Counted from the stretch's first letter, positions 1 to 8,830 are shown. The stretch is DNA of 60,272 nucleotides from Sphingobium sp. (GCA_017984895.1 JAGNYO010000010.1:1-60272); one strand, 5' to 3'. Notes: generated by a model from the sequence alone, not told the origin. Numbers and translations are program-made.

Positions 1-1
1 C

Positions 2-112
2 ATGTTTGGCCGCCTCAAGGACTGGCGTCGCGTCGCAACCCGCTACGACAGATGCCCAACAGTCTTCCTCTCCGCCATCGCTCTCGCCGCCACTGTCCTC
101 TTCTGGCTATGA
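2..112 (+). CDS. IS5-family transposase, C-terminal fragment (runs off left edge)
   Basis: The last 36 codons of a reading frame open to the left edge end at a TGA at 110-112. They read MFGRLKDWRR, then a YDRC segment, then a hydrophobic tail ending FWL. This is the characteristic carboxy terminus of the short second ORF of IS5-family (IS427-type) transposases, which cut and join the IS ends. The codon at position 2 is an internal methionine, not a proven start. The gene ends at the IS terminal repeat, and its insertion removed the 5' part of the TPR gene that follows. Only the end of the IS lies in the window, so the family rests on this tail and the terminal repeat. Confidence 0.8.
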   Translation: MFGRLKDWRRVATRYDRCPTVFLSAIALAATVLFWL

Positions 113-127
113 GTCCTGACCCTAGGG
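111..127 (+). mobile_element. Right end (terminal inverted repeat) of the IS5-family element
   Basis: The stretch GAGTCCTGACCCTAGG overlaps the transposase stop codon and resembles terminal repeats of IS427-group IS5 elements, which start with GAG and contain CTGACCCTAG. The reading frame of the interrupted TPR gene resumes immediately after it. The left end and the 2-3 bp target duplication lie outside the window, so the exact boundary is approximate. Confidence 0.6.
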
Positions 128-661
128 CGGTACCGCGACGTGCTGGCGACCTTTTCTCCCGACCGTGATCCATTCAGTTGGGCGCAGACCCAAGTCAATC
201 TTGGTCGGATCTCGCTTGAGCTCGGGGAAAAGGAACAGAGCAATGAGCGGCTCAATGTGGCTGTGCAGGCGCTCGATGCCGCCGCGAAGCTCCCTGCCTC
301 CCGAATCGGCGGATCCTTGCAAGCGCAGGCTCTGTTTCATGGCGGAAAGGCGCATTTCGAGATTGGCAGCCGCACCGGCAGCCTGGAAGAGCTTGCCCTG
401 GCGGCTGGCCAGATGGCGGCGGCCCGCCAAGCCTATGCCGCCATCGGTGACGAATATCAGAGCATCGTCGCCCAGTTCAACGAAGCCATCGCCTATGGCA
501 AATGGGCCGATATCGATCGGGACGAAGCGAGCATCGCGCGAGCGCGATCAGCTTTTCAGAACGTCAAAGAGCGCGCCCGAGGCGCCGGGCAGACGGACTT
601 GGTCGAGGGAGCCGGCGTCATGCTTGAAAGGCTACCTACCCAAACCGGCGCGGCGCAATGA
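128..661 (+). pseudogene. TPR-repeat protein, 5' end removed by IS insertion
   Basis: From the IS end the frame reads straight into a TPR helix pair (YRDVLATF, then SWAQTQVNLG at about 180-210), so the frame begins mid-repeat rather than at a natural start. A GTG at 140 is the first possible start and gives 173 residues, but it has no convincing ribosome-binding site. The W-A-x-x-Q-x-N-L-G signature is the same TPR subtype as in the next gene, and the two overlap by ATGA at 658-661, so they were probably co-transcribed partners. The remaining part has about three degenerate repeats and no catalytic motif. The lost N-terminal part could have carried an effector domain. Confidence 0.7.
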
Positions 662-2613
662 GACGCATCTTCCCGGCTCCGGCATCACGTTGGACGCTTG
701 CCCTGGCCGCAGGCCTCCTGCTGGCCAATAGCGCACAGGCACGTGATACCACTGAGGAACGCGTCATCGGGTCGCGGTTCGGGCTGCCTGCCAGCCAAGC
801 GCGCGCGCTGCTCGATCGCCTCGACCGGAACACAGCCGCGCTGGCGCGCGCAGCAAGCAGGAATCATATCCGATTGGGCACCTTGCGGGCGATCGCGATA
901 GTGCTCGGCGCCGAAGATCCTCAACTGTCCGATGAGGATATGCTGGCTCTGGTCGAACGCAAGGCGGCGGACGCAGCAAAGACGCAGGCAAAAATCATCA
1001 AGCTCGGCAAGGCGATAGACGCGCTCGACCCGGGCGGACTGCGCGAACGGGCACTCGACGCGCTCGACCGGGCCCGCACATTTTTCGATGAAGGCCGGCT
1101 GGTAGAGGCCGATTCAGCCTTTGGAGAACTGACCTTCCTTCGCGCGAGCGATCGGGACAATGCGCGGAGGGCCTGGTTTGAGGCGGTCGTCGCCCAGGCA
1201 CAAATCGCTGTCCTCAACGGCCAGAATGAGCTGGCGAGCGTACATTATTATGAAGCGAGCAACGTTGCCCTTGAGCTTGCCGCCGGGGCCCGTGGCAATG
1301 CCTGGGAATTGCAGATGGCCAATGGGCGCCAATGGCTGGACCGCGCCGAGCTATTTTCCGATCGCGCGGCCGCGGAGCGCGCCCTAGCCATCTATCGTGA
1401 CGAGGCCCTTCCGCTCGCGCCGCGCGAAACTGCGAGAAAATATTGGGGCCTGGCGCAGCAAAGCATCGGCCTTGCACATCTGCAGATCGCCATGCTCGAT
1501 ACCGATCTTGCCAGTGGCGCATTCAACAGCGCGCTGGCCGCCTTCCAGCTTGCCGACCTAGAGCTCAAACGAGAGCCTGATGCTTCGGACTGGGCCAATC
1601 TCCAGTCTAACTTGGGAAATCTTAACCTGCGCCTGGCCGAGCGCAATCACCAGCCTGTGACGATGCGCGCGGCGGCGTCGCGCTTTGCGGCCGCGCTGGA
1701 GGTTGTCAGGCGCGAAGATGATGCGGCGTTCTGGGCGGCTCTCAACGACAATCTTGGCAATGCCTATCTCCTTCAGGGCCAGTTTCAGAGGGACGCAAAT
1801 TTGGCCGCCAAAGCAATTACGGCTTACGAAAAGGCGCTCGAAGTCCGGACCCGTGAGAACTCTCCCCGGGAGTGGGCGCTGACGCAGATCAACTATGGGG
1901 CAGCATTGCCGCTGCTCGGAAGTTTTACCAAAGACCCTGCTCTTTTTGTTAAGGCCGAGGAAGGGCTGCGCGGAGCACTTGATATATTTACGCGCGACGG
2001 CACGCCGCAATGGTGGGCTATGGCACAGGCCAATCTTGGCGCAGCCTATCTCATGCTCGCCACGATCACGCACGCTCCGGAAGCCTCTAAGTCGGCTGTC
2101 ACCGCATTCACGGCGGTGCTCGAAGCACGTGGTGATGGTGGCCCGGCATTTGATGTTGCGCAATTGCACGCCAATCTCGCCAACGCATTGCTGATGTCCG
2201 GCCGCGAGCGCGAAAGTGTGGTTCACTTCGTGGCTGCGCAGTCGGTCTTTACACGGGAAGCCATGCCAAAAGACTGGGCTCAGCTCCAGTATAAACTTGG
2301 CATTGCGCTGGCGGCAGACGGTGACAAGACGAACAGCGAGACGCAGTATGAAGTCGCAATCGAAGCCCTCAAGGGAGCGCTGGAGATTATCGGCGTCGAC
2401 ACGCCCAGCGGGATCCAAGCGATGCTCAACCTTGCGGTGACCGAGGCCAATCTTGGCGACATGATCGGGAAGCGAAGCTTACTCAAGGATGCGATTGATC
2501 ATGCCAAGGCAGCCTGCGATGCCGCGCGGCGCACAGGTGATACAGGCTTGGCGGCCACCACAGACAAGGCCCTGGCCTATGTACAAGCGGTTCGAGATGG
2601 CCAGCGTCCTTAG
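658..2613 (+). CDS. Secreted tetratricopeptide-repeat protein
   Basis: This 651-residue protein begins with a signal peptide (hydrophobic LALAAGLLLA core, likely cleavage after A28 in the AQA context), so it should act outside the cytoplasm. The rest is helical, with at least six TPR-like units of the form W-A-x-x-Q-x-N-L-G-x-A, for example around residues 310-560. No enzymatic domain is visible, so it is probably a scaffold or partner-binding protein. Its ATG overlaps the stop of the truncated TPR gene, which implies translational coupling. It lies where trbB-trbE would be expected next to trbJ, so it is best seen as cargo of the conjugative element. The function is unknown. Confidence 0.75.
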   Translation: MRRIFPAPASRWTLALAAGLLLANSAQARDTTEERVIGSRFGLPASQARALLDRLDRNTAALARAASRNHIRLGTLRAIAIVLGAEDPQLSDEDMLALVERKAADAAKTQAKIIKLGKAIDALDPGGLRERALDALDRARTFFDEGRLVEADSAFGELTFLRASDRDNARRAWFEAVVAQAQIAVLNGQNELASVHYYEASNVALELAAGARGNAWELQMANGRQWLDRAELFSDRAAAERALAIYRDEALPLAPRETARKYWGLAQQSIGLAHLQIAMLDTDLASGAFNSALAAFQLADLELKREPDASDWANLQSNLGNLNLRLAERNHQPVTMRAAASRFAAALEVVRREDDAAFWAALNDNLGNAYLLQGQFQRDANLAAKAITAYEKALEVRTRENSPREWALTQINYGAALPLLGSFTKDPALFVKAEEGLRGALDIFTRDGTPQWWAMAQANLGAAYLMLATITHAPEASKSAVTAFTAVLEARGDGGPAFDVAQLHANLANALLMSGRERESVVHFVAAQSVFTREAMPKDWAQLQYKLGIALAADGDKTNSETQYEVAIEALKGALEIIGVDTPSGIQAMLNLAVTEANLGDMIGKRSLLKDAIDHAKAACDAARRTGDTGLAATTDKALAYVQAVRDGQRP

Positions 2614-3167
2614 CTGCCAGGCCTGCCATCGCGGGGTTCAAAGGATTGCTCGCCGCGAGCTGGATCGAATTTGCGATTGCCAGAGTTGCGCGCGAGGCCG
2701 ATGAAGTGCGTATGCCGGATCTGTGCCCGGCAACGAGTTCGAGGACGAGACCGCCAAGCTGAACGCTATCGCAACCCAGTTGCAGGCGCGGCTTGCAATA
2801 CTCAAAGCCTTGGCCGCTCTCGACGCCCAGGCGAAGATACATGTCTGAACGGCGTCGGCTCTTCAAAATCAAACTTCCGAATCTGCGGCATCACAATCCT
2901 GATCTGCGGATGTCTGATTTGAACAAAGTCATCGATACGGCCTCAAATAGCGAACGAAGGCTCGCAACTTTTACGCAATTGGATGGCGGATTCTAGCGAA
3001 GGTCGAAACTCAGAGGTTCAATTCGGATCGGCAGGAAAGTCCCACTTGCCGACATTAGTCACAGCCCCGAGTCCCCCACCATGTATCTGCCGACACCAGA
3101 CAGACTCTGACGCGATGCGTTAAATTGGTCGAATTTGCGGTCTCCATTCAGCCGCAAGGAGCCTTCC
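2614..3167. other. Gene-poor stretch with decayed coding sequence
   Basis: No intact gene is supported here. Two stretches look protein-like but in different frames. About 2632-2710 reads as a helical segment containing WIEFAIARVAREADE. 2723-2848 reads PGNEFEDETAKLN, then an Ala/Leu-rich helix ending AKIHV. Joining them needs a frameshift near 2715, so this may be the debris of one gene. A 51-codon frame starting with ATG 2841 overlaps the end of the second piece and runs to a stop at 2994-2996. The last 130 bases before trbJ show nothing beyond the AAGGA at 3156-3160 that serves trbJ. Confidence 0.45.
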
Positions 3168-3923
3168 ATGAAATCCGTCAGTGTCCCCGTACTTCTCCGA
3201 AAATATCTGATAGCTTCCGCGCTGGGACTTGGCGCGGGCGGCGCGCTGGGACTAGCGGTGATAGTGACGGCGACACCGGCGCACTCGATCATCGTGTTCG
3301 ATCCCAGCAACTACGGCCAGAATATCCTGACCGCCGCACGGACACTGCAACAGATCAACAACCAGATCCGCATGCTCCAGAATCAAGCGCAGAGCCTTAT
3401 CAACGAGGCCAAGAACCTCACCACGATCAGCTTCCCTGAGATTCAGGCGATCACACAGACGCTGCAACAGATCGACCAGTTGATGGGACAGGCGCAGGGC
3501 ATTCAGTACAAGATTGCCAATCTCGATCAGCAGTTCCGGGCACTGTTTCCGCAGAGCTTCAACCAGGCACTCACCAACAACCAACATGTGATCGATACCA
3601 AGGCGCGGCTCGATACGCAGATGGCGGCGTTCAAACAGGCGATGGGCATACAAGCGCAGGTGGTCGAAAACGTCACCGCCGATGCCAGTACCCTCAATAG
3701 CATCGTGTCGCGCAGCCAAAGCGCGCAGGGCGCATTGCAGGTCGCACAGGCAACCAACCAGCTGCTGGCACTCACTGCCAAACAGCAGTTCCAGATCCAG
3801 AATCTGATGGCAGCGCAATATCGTGCGCAGGCGATCGAGCAGGCAAGCCGCGCACAGGCGCAGTCCGACGCACAGGCGGCAACGAAGAAGTTCCTCGGTT
3901 CCGGCTCGGCCTACACCCCTTAA
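3168..3923 (+). CDS. trbJ: P-type conjugal transfer protein TrbJ
   Basis: TrbJ is a periplasmic VirB5-like component of the mating-pair-formation type IV secretion system. The 251-residue product has a signal sequence (hydrophobic residues about 13-35, TPAHS before the mature start) followed by the family hallmark FDPSNYGQNILTAARTLQQI. The rest is long, Gln-rich and helical with coiled-coil character, as in other TrbJ proteins. The ATG at 3168 is chosen over an upstream in-frame start because AAGGA lies 8 bases before it. It heads the surviving trbJ-L-F-G-I block. No trbK-like lipoprotein gene is recognisable between it and trbL (3924-4044). Confidence 0.9.
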   Translation: MKSVSVPVLLRKYLIASALGLGAGGALGLAVIVTATPAHSIIVFDPSNYGQNILTAARTLQQINNQIRMLQNQAQSLINEAKNLTTISFPEIQAITQTLQQIDQLMGQAQGIQYKIANLDQQFRALFPQSFNQALTNNQHVIDTKARLDTQMAAFKQAMGIQAQVVENVTADASTLNSIVSRSQSAQGALQVAQATNQLLALTAKQQFQIQNLMAAQYRAQAIEQASRAQAQSDAQAATKKFLGSGSAYTP

Positions 3924-4044
3924 GTGCCGGCCGGATCAGGCGGCGTAGCGGACACCGACCTCTCTTCCGCAGCGCCGTCGCCGCGAGGTCCGGTTGGCTC
4001 CCAGATCTCGCGGCACCTTTCTTACCTCGCCCAAGGTCGCGCAT

Positions 4045-5346
4045 ATGAATAATCTCAATGTCATCGACGGATTTCTAACGGCGTTCATCGCCTACATCGA
4101 GAGCGGCTTTGGCCTGCTGGGCGGCGATGTCCATTTCCTGACCGCAACGCTTATCGGCATCGACATCACGTTGGCCGGATTGTTCTGGGCCTGGGGCGGC
4201 GAGAATGATGTGCTCGCGCGCTTTGTGCGCAAGATCCTCTATATCGGTGCCTTCGCCTTCATCCTGAACAGCTTCTCGACGCTCGCCGACATCATCTTCC
4301 GCTCCTTTGCACAAGCAGGGCTGACCGCAGGCGGCGGCGTGTTGACGGCAGCCGACCTGCTCAAACCCGGGCGGCTCGCCGCAACCGGTTTCTCTGCCGC
4401 CTGGCCACTACTTGATCAGGCCAGCAAGATGATGGGGTTTACGAGCTTCTTCGATAATTTTCTCACAATAGCGATCCTGTTGTTCGCATGGGCGCTGGTG
4501 ATCGTCGCCTTCTTCATTCTCGCCGTACAGATGTTCGTCATCATCATCGAGTTCAAGCTGGTGAGCCTTGCCGGGTTCATCCTTGTGCCCTTTGCGCTGT
4601 GGAACCGCACCAGCTTTCTCGCCGAGCGCGTACTCGGCCATGTGGTCAGCTCCGGCATCAAGGTCATGGTGCTTGCCGTCATTGTTGGCATCGGCTCCAA
4701 TTATTTCACCCAGTTCACCACCGCGTTGCAGGGGCAGGAGCCCGATGTAGGGCAGGCAATGAGTCTGGTGCTCGCCAGCCTTGCGCTGTTTGGGCTTGGT
4801 ATCTTTGGCCCGACCATCGCGTCAGGGCTGGTTGCAGGCGCCCCGCAGCTTGGTGCGGGCGCAGCACTCGGCACCACGGTCGGTTCTGCCGGTGTGGCCA
4901 TGCTCGGCGGCGGTGCGACCATGGGGGCAGCGCGTATGCTGGGTGGCGGCGCACTGGGCGCGATCCGCGCGGGCACGTCGATGGGTTCGGCGGCCTCTAC
5001 AGCGTATACGCTGGGCAAAGAAACCGCCGCATCGCCGACTATGGCCGCTGGTCTTGGCGGTGTGGCCCGCGCAGCGGGCAACGCGGCGCGGGAACGCATG
5101 TCGGGAGCGCTCGGCATCAGCGAGGCTGCAGCAAGTGGCCGCTCGGCGGCATGGAATGCGCTCAACCACAGCGGCTCCGCTGGCAGTGCGTCTGCCGGTG
5201 CCGGTGAGGGTGCGCCTGCATGGGCGCAGGCTCTGCGCTCCGAACAGAGTGTGCGGCACCGTCGGCAGGTCGCGCTGCATGCGCTGCAACAGGGCGACCG
5301 CGGTAGCGCGTCCGCCACCCCCGATATCAAGGAAAGGGACGAGTGA
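4045..5346 (+). CDS. trbL: P-type conjugal transfer protein TrbL
   Basis: TrbL is the polytopic inner-membrane (VirB6-like) channel component of the conjugative type IV secretion system. The 433-residue product has five or six hydrophobic segments within about residues 25-270. These include an AWALVIVAFFILAVQMFVII stretch and the conserved FKLVSLAGFILVPFALWNRTSF motif. A Gly/Ala-rich, low-complexity C-terminal tail of about 150 residues follows. The ATG at 4045 (MNNLNVIDGF) is preferred over an upstream start at 3994. The stop overlaps the start of trbF. Confidence 0.9.
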   Translation: MNNLNVIDGFLTAFIAYIESGFGLLGGDVHFLTATLIGIDITLAGLFWAWGGENDVLARFVRKILYIGAFAFILNSFSTLADIIFRSFAQAGLTAGGGVLTAADLLKPGRLAATGFSAAWPLLDQASKMMGFTSFFDNFLTIAILLFAWALVIVAFFILAVQMFVIIIEFKLVSLAGFILVPFALWNRTSFLAERVLGHVVSSGIKVMVLAVIVGIGSNYFTQFTTALQGQEPDVGQAMSLVLASLALFGLGIFGPTIASGLVAGAPQLGAGAALGTTVGSAGVAMLGGGATMGAARMLGGGALGAIRAGTSMGSAASTAYTLGKETAASPTMAAGLGGVARAAGNAARERMSGALGISEAAASGRSAAWNALNHSGSAGSASAGAGEGAPAWAQALRSEQSVRHRRQVALHALQQGDRGSASATPDIKERDE

Positions 5347-6161
5347 TGATCTTCAAACGCGCGGTCCAGCGTTATGGACGAACGCCTGAGCCGGAGACGC
5401 CGTACAGCCGTGCCGGTCAGGTCTGGGACGAGCGGATCGGTTCGGCGCGGGTTCAGGCGCGCAACTGGCGGTTGATGGCCTTCGGCTGTCTCAGTCTCGC
5501 CTGCGGCCTGTCCGGTGCTCTCGTCTGGCAATCGCTGCAAAGCCGGGTGACGCCCTACGTCGTCGAGGTCGATCGTCTGGGCGAGGCCCGCGCGGTCACG
5601 GCAGCGGAGCGTGACTATACGCCCACTGATCCGCAGATCGCCTGGGCCCTTTCCAAGTTCATCCAGAATATTCGCGGGATTTCGCTCGACCCGGTGTTGA
5701 TGCGCCGCGATTGGCTCGAAGCCTATGATTTTGCCACCCGGCGCGGCAGCCAGTTTCTGGGCGACTATGCACGCAGTAGCGATCCCTTCGCCCATATCGG
5801 TGAGCGAACCCTATCGGTGCAGGTGACGAGCGTGGTGCGCGCGTCCGACCGCTCGTTCCAGGTCAAATGGACCGAAACCGCATATGAGCATGGCGTGCAG
5901 GCAGGCACATCGCATTGGACCGGGATACTGACCGTGGTCACCAAGCCGCCAGCCAACGCCGATACGCTGCGCAAGAATCCGCTGGGGCTTTATGTAGATG
6001 CGATCGACTGGAGCCGTGAACTGGACGCTTCGCAATCACCTACATCGATGCGGACAGCGCCGCCACCGCCGACAGAGCCCTCGGTGCCAAGCGCAGCGCC
6101 GCCAAGCTTGCCACAAGATCCAGCCCTTATGGGCATGCCCGTTCAGGAGACCCAGCCATGA
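5346..6161 (+). CDS. trbF: Conjugal transfer protein TrbF
   Basis: TrbF is the VirB8-like bitopic inner-membrane protein that nucleates the type IV secretion complex. The 271-residue product has a short cytoplasmic N-terminus (ETPYSRAGQVWDERIGSA, typical of TrbF), one membrane helix at about residues 44-64, and a periplasmic NTF2-like domain with VTPYVVEVDRLG at its start. The C-terminal 40 residues are Pro/Ser-rich. The ATG overlaps the trbL stop (TGATG); a GTG three bases upstream is an alternative. It is followed by trbG with an ATGA overlap. Confidence 0.9.
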   Translation: MIFKRAVQRYGRTPEPETPYSRAGQVWDERIGSARVQARNWRLMAFGCLSLACGLSGALVWQSLQSRVTPYVVEVDRLGEARAVTAAERDYTPTDPQIAWALSKFIQNIRGISLDPVLMRRDWLEAYDFATRRGSQFLGDYARSSDPFAHIGERTLSVQVTSVVRASDRSFQVKWTETAYEHGVQAGTSHWTGILTVVTKPPANADTLRKNPLGLYVDAIDWSRELDASQSPTSMRTAPPPPTEPSVPSAAPPSLPQDPALMGMPVQETQP

Positions 6162-7120
6162 AATTTCTTGTCCTCCCATCGCTGCTTGCCCTTGGCGTCT
6201 CTGCCGCCCATGGCCAGACGCCGCAGAAACCCGCTGTTCCGACGCCAGCAGCCACCACTACGAAAGTGCCTGCACCAGTAGCTGCTCCCGCTACAAAGCC
6301 CAGTCTGGCGGTCCACCATTACGTGCGGCCTCGACGCCATGTTCCGTCCCCGGTCGTCCTTGGCGTTGCGCGTGCCAACCGCGCAGCAACGCGGGAACCC
6401 AGCACCCAGGGCTTCATCAATGCGGTGCAAGTCTATGCCTATAGCGAGGGCGCCATCTATCAGCTCTATGCCGCGCCCGGAACGATCACCGACATCGCGC
6501 TGCAACCGGGCGAAAATCTGATTGCGGTGGCATCGGGCGACACGGTGCGCTGGGTGATTGGCGACACCATTAGCGGCAGCGGTGCTGACAAGCGCACCCA
6601 TATATTGGTCAAGCCATTCGCGTCCGGGCTTTCCACCAATCTCGTCATCACCACCGACCGGCGCAGCTATCATCTCCAGCTTCGTGCCACATCACGCACG
6701 GCGATGGCGGCGCTGTCCTGGGTCTATCCCGCCGATCAGCTTATCGCGCTCAAACGCACAGCCGAGCAGGCTGAAGCTGCAGCCCCTGTCGCGCAAGGAC
6801 TGGCGATCGATCAGCTCCACTTCAATTATCAGATAGGCGGCGACAAGCCGGCATGGCTGCCGCTGCGCGCGTTCGATGATGGACGGCAGACTTTCGTCGA
6901 ATTCCCCGAAAGCATCGCGGTCGGTGAAGCGCCGCCTTTGTTCGTGATCGGTCCCAGTGGGGACGCAGAGCTCGTCAACTACCGAGTGCGCGGGCGTTTC
7001 TATATTATTGATCGCCTCTTCGATGTTGCCGAACTGCGCCTTGGTACCAAAAAGCAGCAGATCGTTCGGATTGAGCGCGTTGCCGAGGGCGCAGCGCGGC
7101 GTAAGGGACAGCGGTCATGA
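6158..7120 (+). CDS. trbG: P-type conjugal transfer protein TrbG
   Basis: TrbG is the VirB9-like periplasmic and outer-membrane component of the core complex. The 320-residue product has a signal peptide (MKFLVLPSLLALGVSAAHG), an Ala/Pro/Thr-rich linker to about residue 60, then the VirB9 fold. Recognisable pieces are VQVYAYSEGAIYQLYAAPGT, the LQPGE motif, HILVKPF and TDRRSYHLQL, and the C-terminal beta region with GRFYIIDRLFDVAELRLG. It overlaps trbF and trbI by four bases on each side, so the block is translationally coupled. Confidence 0.92.
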   Translation: MKFLVLPSLLALGVSAAHGQTPQKPAVPTPAATTTKVPAPVAAPATKPSLAVHHYVRPRRHVPSPVVLGVARANRAATREPSTQGFINAVQVYAYSEGAIYQLYAAPGTITDIALQPGENLIAVASGDTVRWVIGDTISGSGADKRTHILVKPFASGLSTNLVITTDRRSYHLQLRATSRTAMAALSWVYPADQLIALKRTAEQAEAAAPVAQGLAIDQLHFNYQIGGDKPAWLPLRAFDDGRQTFVEFPESIAVGEAPPLFVIGPSGDAELVNYRVRGRFYIIDRLFDVAELRLGTKKQQIVRIERVAEGAARRKGQRS

Positions 7121-8334
7121 GCGATACCGCAGCTTCCGAAACCGTGGCACCCGCGCCGGTAGCGGCGAAGGTCGATCCCGAGACGCTGGCCATTCGCGCA
7201 AAGCCTGAGCGCGCAATCCGGTTCAGGCGCGGGCTGATCGTCGGCATTGCCGCTATCGGCTCTGTCAGCCTGATGGCGGTTACCTGGATCGCGCTCAAAC
7301 CACGCGTGTTCTCAGCAGTAACAGAACAGACCGAACTCTCCGAGCCGAATGGCAAGGCAGTAAGCGACGCCTTGAATGGACTACCGGCCAGCTATGGCGA
7401 TGCGCCGAAGCTTGGACCCCCGCTGCCAGGTGATCTTGGTCGGGCCATATTGGAGCAGCAGCGCGCCATGGCACCGGAGAGCGGTGTTCGCGATACTGAT
7501 AGAGGCATGCAGGCCGAGCGCGAGCGCCGCATGGCAGAACTCAAAGCCGCGCGAGAGTCAGGAATTCTCGTGCAAGACCGGTCGGCGCCTGGAGCCGGTG
7601 AAACATCGGCCCCGTCGTCAGCCATCGCAGCGCCCGCAGCCGATTCGGCAAAACTGTCACTCGATCCAGACCATGATCCCGGTGCCCAGCAGCGCAAGGC
7701 GGACTTTGTCAGGTCGTTCGATCTGCGCGGTGACATCAATCCGCATAGCCTGACCGCCGCGCCTTCGCCTTATCTGCTCTCCGCAGGGAGCGTCATTGCC
7801 GCAAGCCTGATCACCGGTCTGCGCTCCGATCTGCCAGGACTCGTCACGGCGCAGGTGACAGAGAATGTCTATGACAGTCCGACAGGGCGTATATTGCTCA
7901 TCCCGCAAGGTTCGCGACTGATCGGGAGCTATGACAGCGTCGTGGCGTTCGGCCAGAAACGCGCGCTGATCGTGTGGCAACGTATCATATTTCCCGATGG
8001 CAGTTCACTGCGTATCGACAATGTACCTGCGACTGACGTTTCTGGCTACGCCGGCCTACAGGACAAGGTCGATTTTCACACATGGGCGCTGCTTAAGGGG
8101 GTGGCACTGTCCACCATTCTCGGGGTAGGCACCGAGCTCACCGTCACAGGTGAGAGTGATCTCGTTCAGGCGATCCGGGAGTCTACGCAGCAGAATGTGT
8201 CGCGTGCGGGCGATCAGATCACCCAGCGTAATTTGCAGGTCCAACCTACCATCACTATCCGGCCTGGCGCCTTGGTGCTGCTGGTTGTGCACAGGGATTT
8301 GATAGTCCCCTCATGGCGTGGGCAGGAGCGGTGA
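7117..8334 (+). CDS. trbI: Conjugal transfer protein TrbI
   Basis: TrbI is the VirB10-like protein that spans the envelope and couples inner-membrane energy to the outer-membrane pore. The 405-residue product has a cytoplasmic N-terminus, one membrane helix at about 40-62 (GLIVGIAAIGSVSLMAVTWI), an Ala/Pro-rich periplasmic spacer, and the conserved C-terminal TrbI domain. Motifs there include SAGSVIAASLITGLRSDLPG, QVTENVYDSPTGR, LLIPQGSRLIGSYDS and the closing QPTITIRPG. It is the last large gene of the trb block and is followed after one base by the DUF2274 gene. Confidence 0.93.
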   Translation: MSDTAASETVAPAPVAAKVDPETLAIRAKPERAIRFRRGLIVGIAAIGSVSLMAVTWIALKPRVFSAVTEQTELSEPNGKAVSDALNGLPASYGDAPKLGPPLPGDLGRAILEQQRAMAPESGVRDTDRGMQAERERRMAELKAARESGILVQDRSAPGAGETSAPSSAIAAPAADSAKLSLDPDHDPGAQQRKADFVRSFDLRGDINPHSLTAAPSPYLLSAGSVIAASLITGLRSDLPGLVTAQVTENVYDSPTGRILLIPQGSRLIGSYDSVVAFGQKRALIVWQRIIFPDGSSLRIDNVPATDVSGYAGLQDKVDFHTWALLKGVALSTILGVGTELTVTGESDLVQAIRESTQQNVSRAGDQITQRNLQVQPTITIRPGALVLLVVHRDLIVPSWRGQER

Positions 8335-8335
8335 C

Positions 8336-8578
8336 ATGGTGGAGTTGAAACTTGGCAAACTGCCTGACCGGACACCGGTCAAGCTGGCCATTACGATCAC
8401 TCCTGATCTTCATCAGGCCCTTGCCGACTATGCGGCCCTCTATGCCGACACCTATGATCGCGAGGAACCCGTCGCTGAACTCATACCCGCGATGCTGGCG
8501 GCGTTTCTCGAAGGTGATCGCGGATTTCAAAAAGCGCGTCAGGATCGACGGCAAACGCATATCACTCAGTCCACCTAG
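8336..8578 (+). CDS. DUF2274 domain protein of the trb block
   Basis: An 80-residue soluble protein starts one base after the trbI stop. The opening VELKLGKLPDRTPVKLAITITPDLHQAL, followed by YAALYADTY and a C-terminal AFLEGDRGF, matches the small DUF2274 family that regularly closes trbI-ended conjugation clusters. The P-V-K-L-x-I-x-I-x-P-x-L pattern looks like a ribbon-helix-helix DNA-binding fold, so a regulatory role is plausible but unproven. Tight spacing implies co-transcription with trbI. Confidence 0.75.
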   Translation: MVELKLGKLPDRTPVKLAITITPDLHQALADYAALYADTYDREEPVAELIPAMLAAFLEGDRGFQKARQDRRQTHITQST

Positions 8579-8608
8579 GCCATCAGCCCCGAATTAAGGA
8601 CTCTGGTC

Positions 8609-8830
8609 ATGGAGGAGGATCGACTGTGGACGCCTCGCGAACTATCCAAATATTTGGGGTATTCCGAGAGCACCATATGTAGGATGGTCTCACAGTGCCC
8701 CGAGAAGTTGCCGCCGCGTGTCACCGCACTGGCTCGTCCACGATGGCTCCCCGAAGTTGCCCGTGAGTGGGCAAAGGCCAACAGCGATTCAATTGTCGCA
8801 AGAAAAGGCCGTCCCCGAACAATCCGCTAA
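8609..8830 (+). CDS. AlpA/excisionase-like helix-turn-helix protein
   Basis: This 73-residue protein consists of one MerR-type helix-turn-helix: LWTPRELSKYLGYSESTICRMV followed by a basic wing with PRWLPEVAREWAKAN. Proteins of this size and pattern are excisionases or AlpA-type activators that direct integrase on mobile elements. It starts 30 bases after the DUF2274 gene and is the last gene before tRNA-Leu, the position expected of a recombination-directionality factor near an attachment site. It could instead be a plain transcriptional regulator of the trb block. Confidence 0.6.
   Translation: MEEDRLWTPRELSKYLGYSESTICRMVSQCPEKLPPRVTALARPRWLPEVAREWAKANSDSIVARKGRPRTIR

Noticed and set aside
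2671-2922. 83-codon frame in the gap before trbJ
   Set aside because: It ends in a Cys/Ile-rich tail with no family resemblance. Other frames of the same stretch look more protein-like, so this one is probably random.
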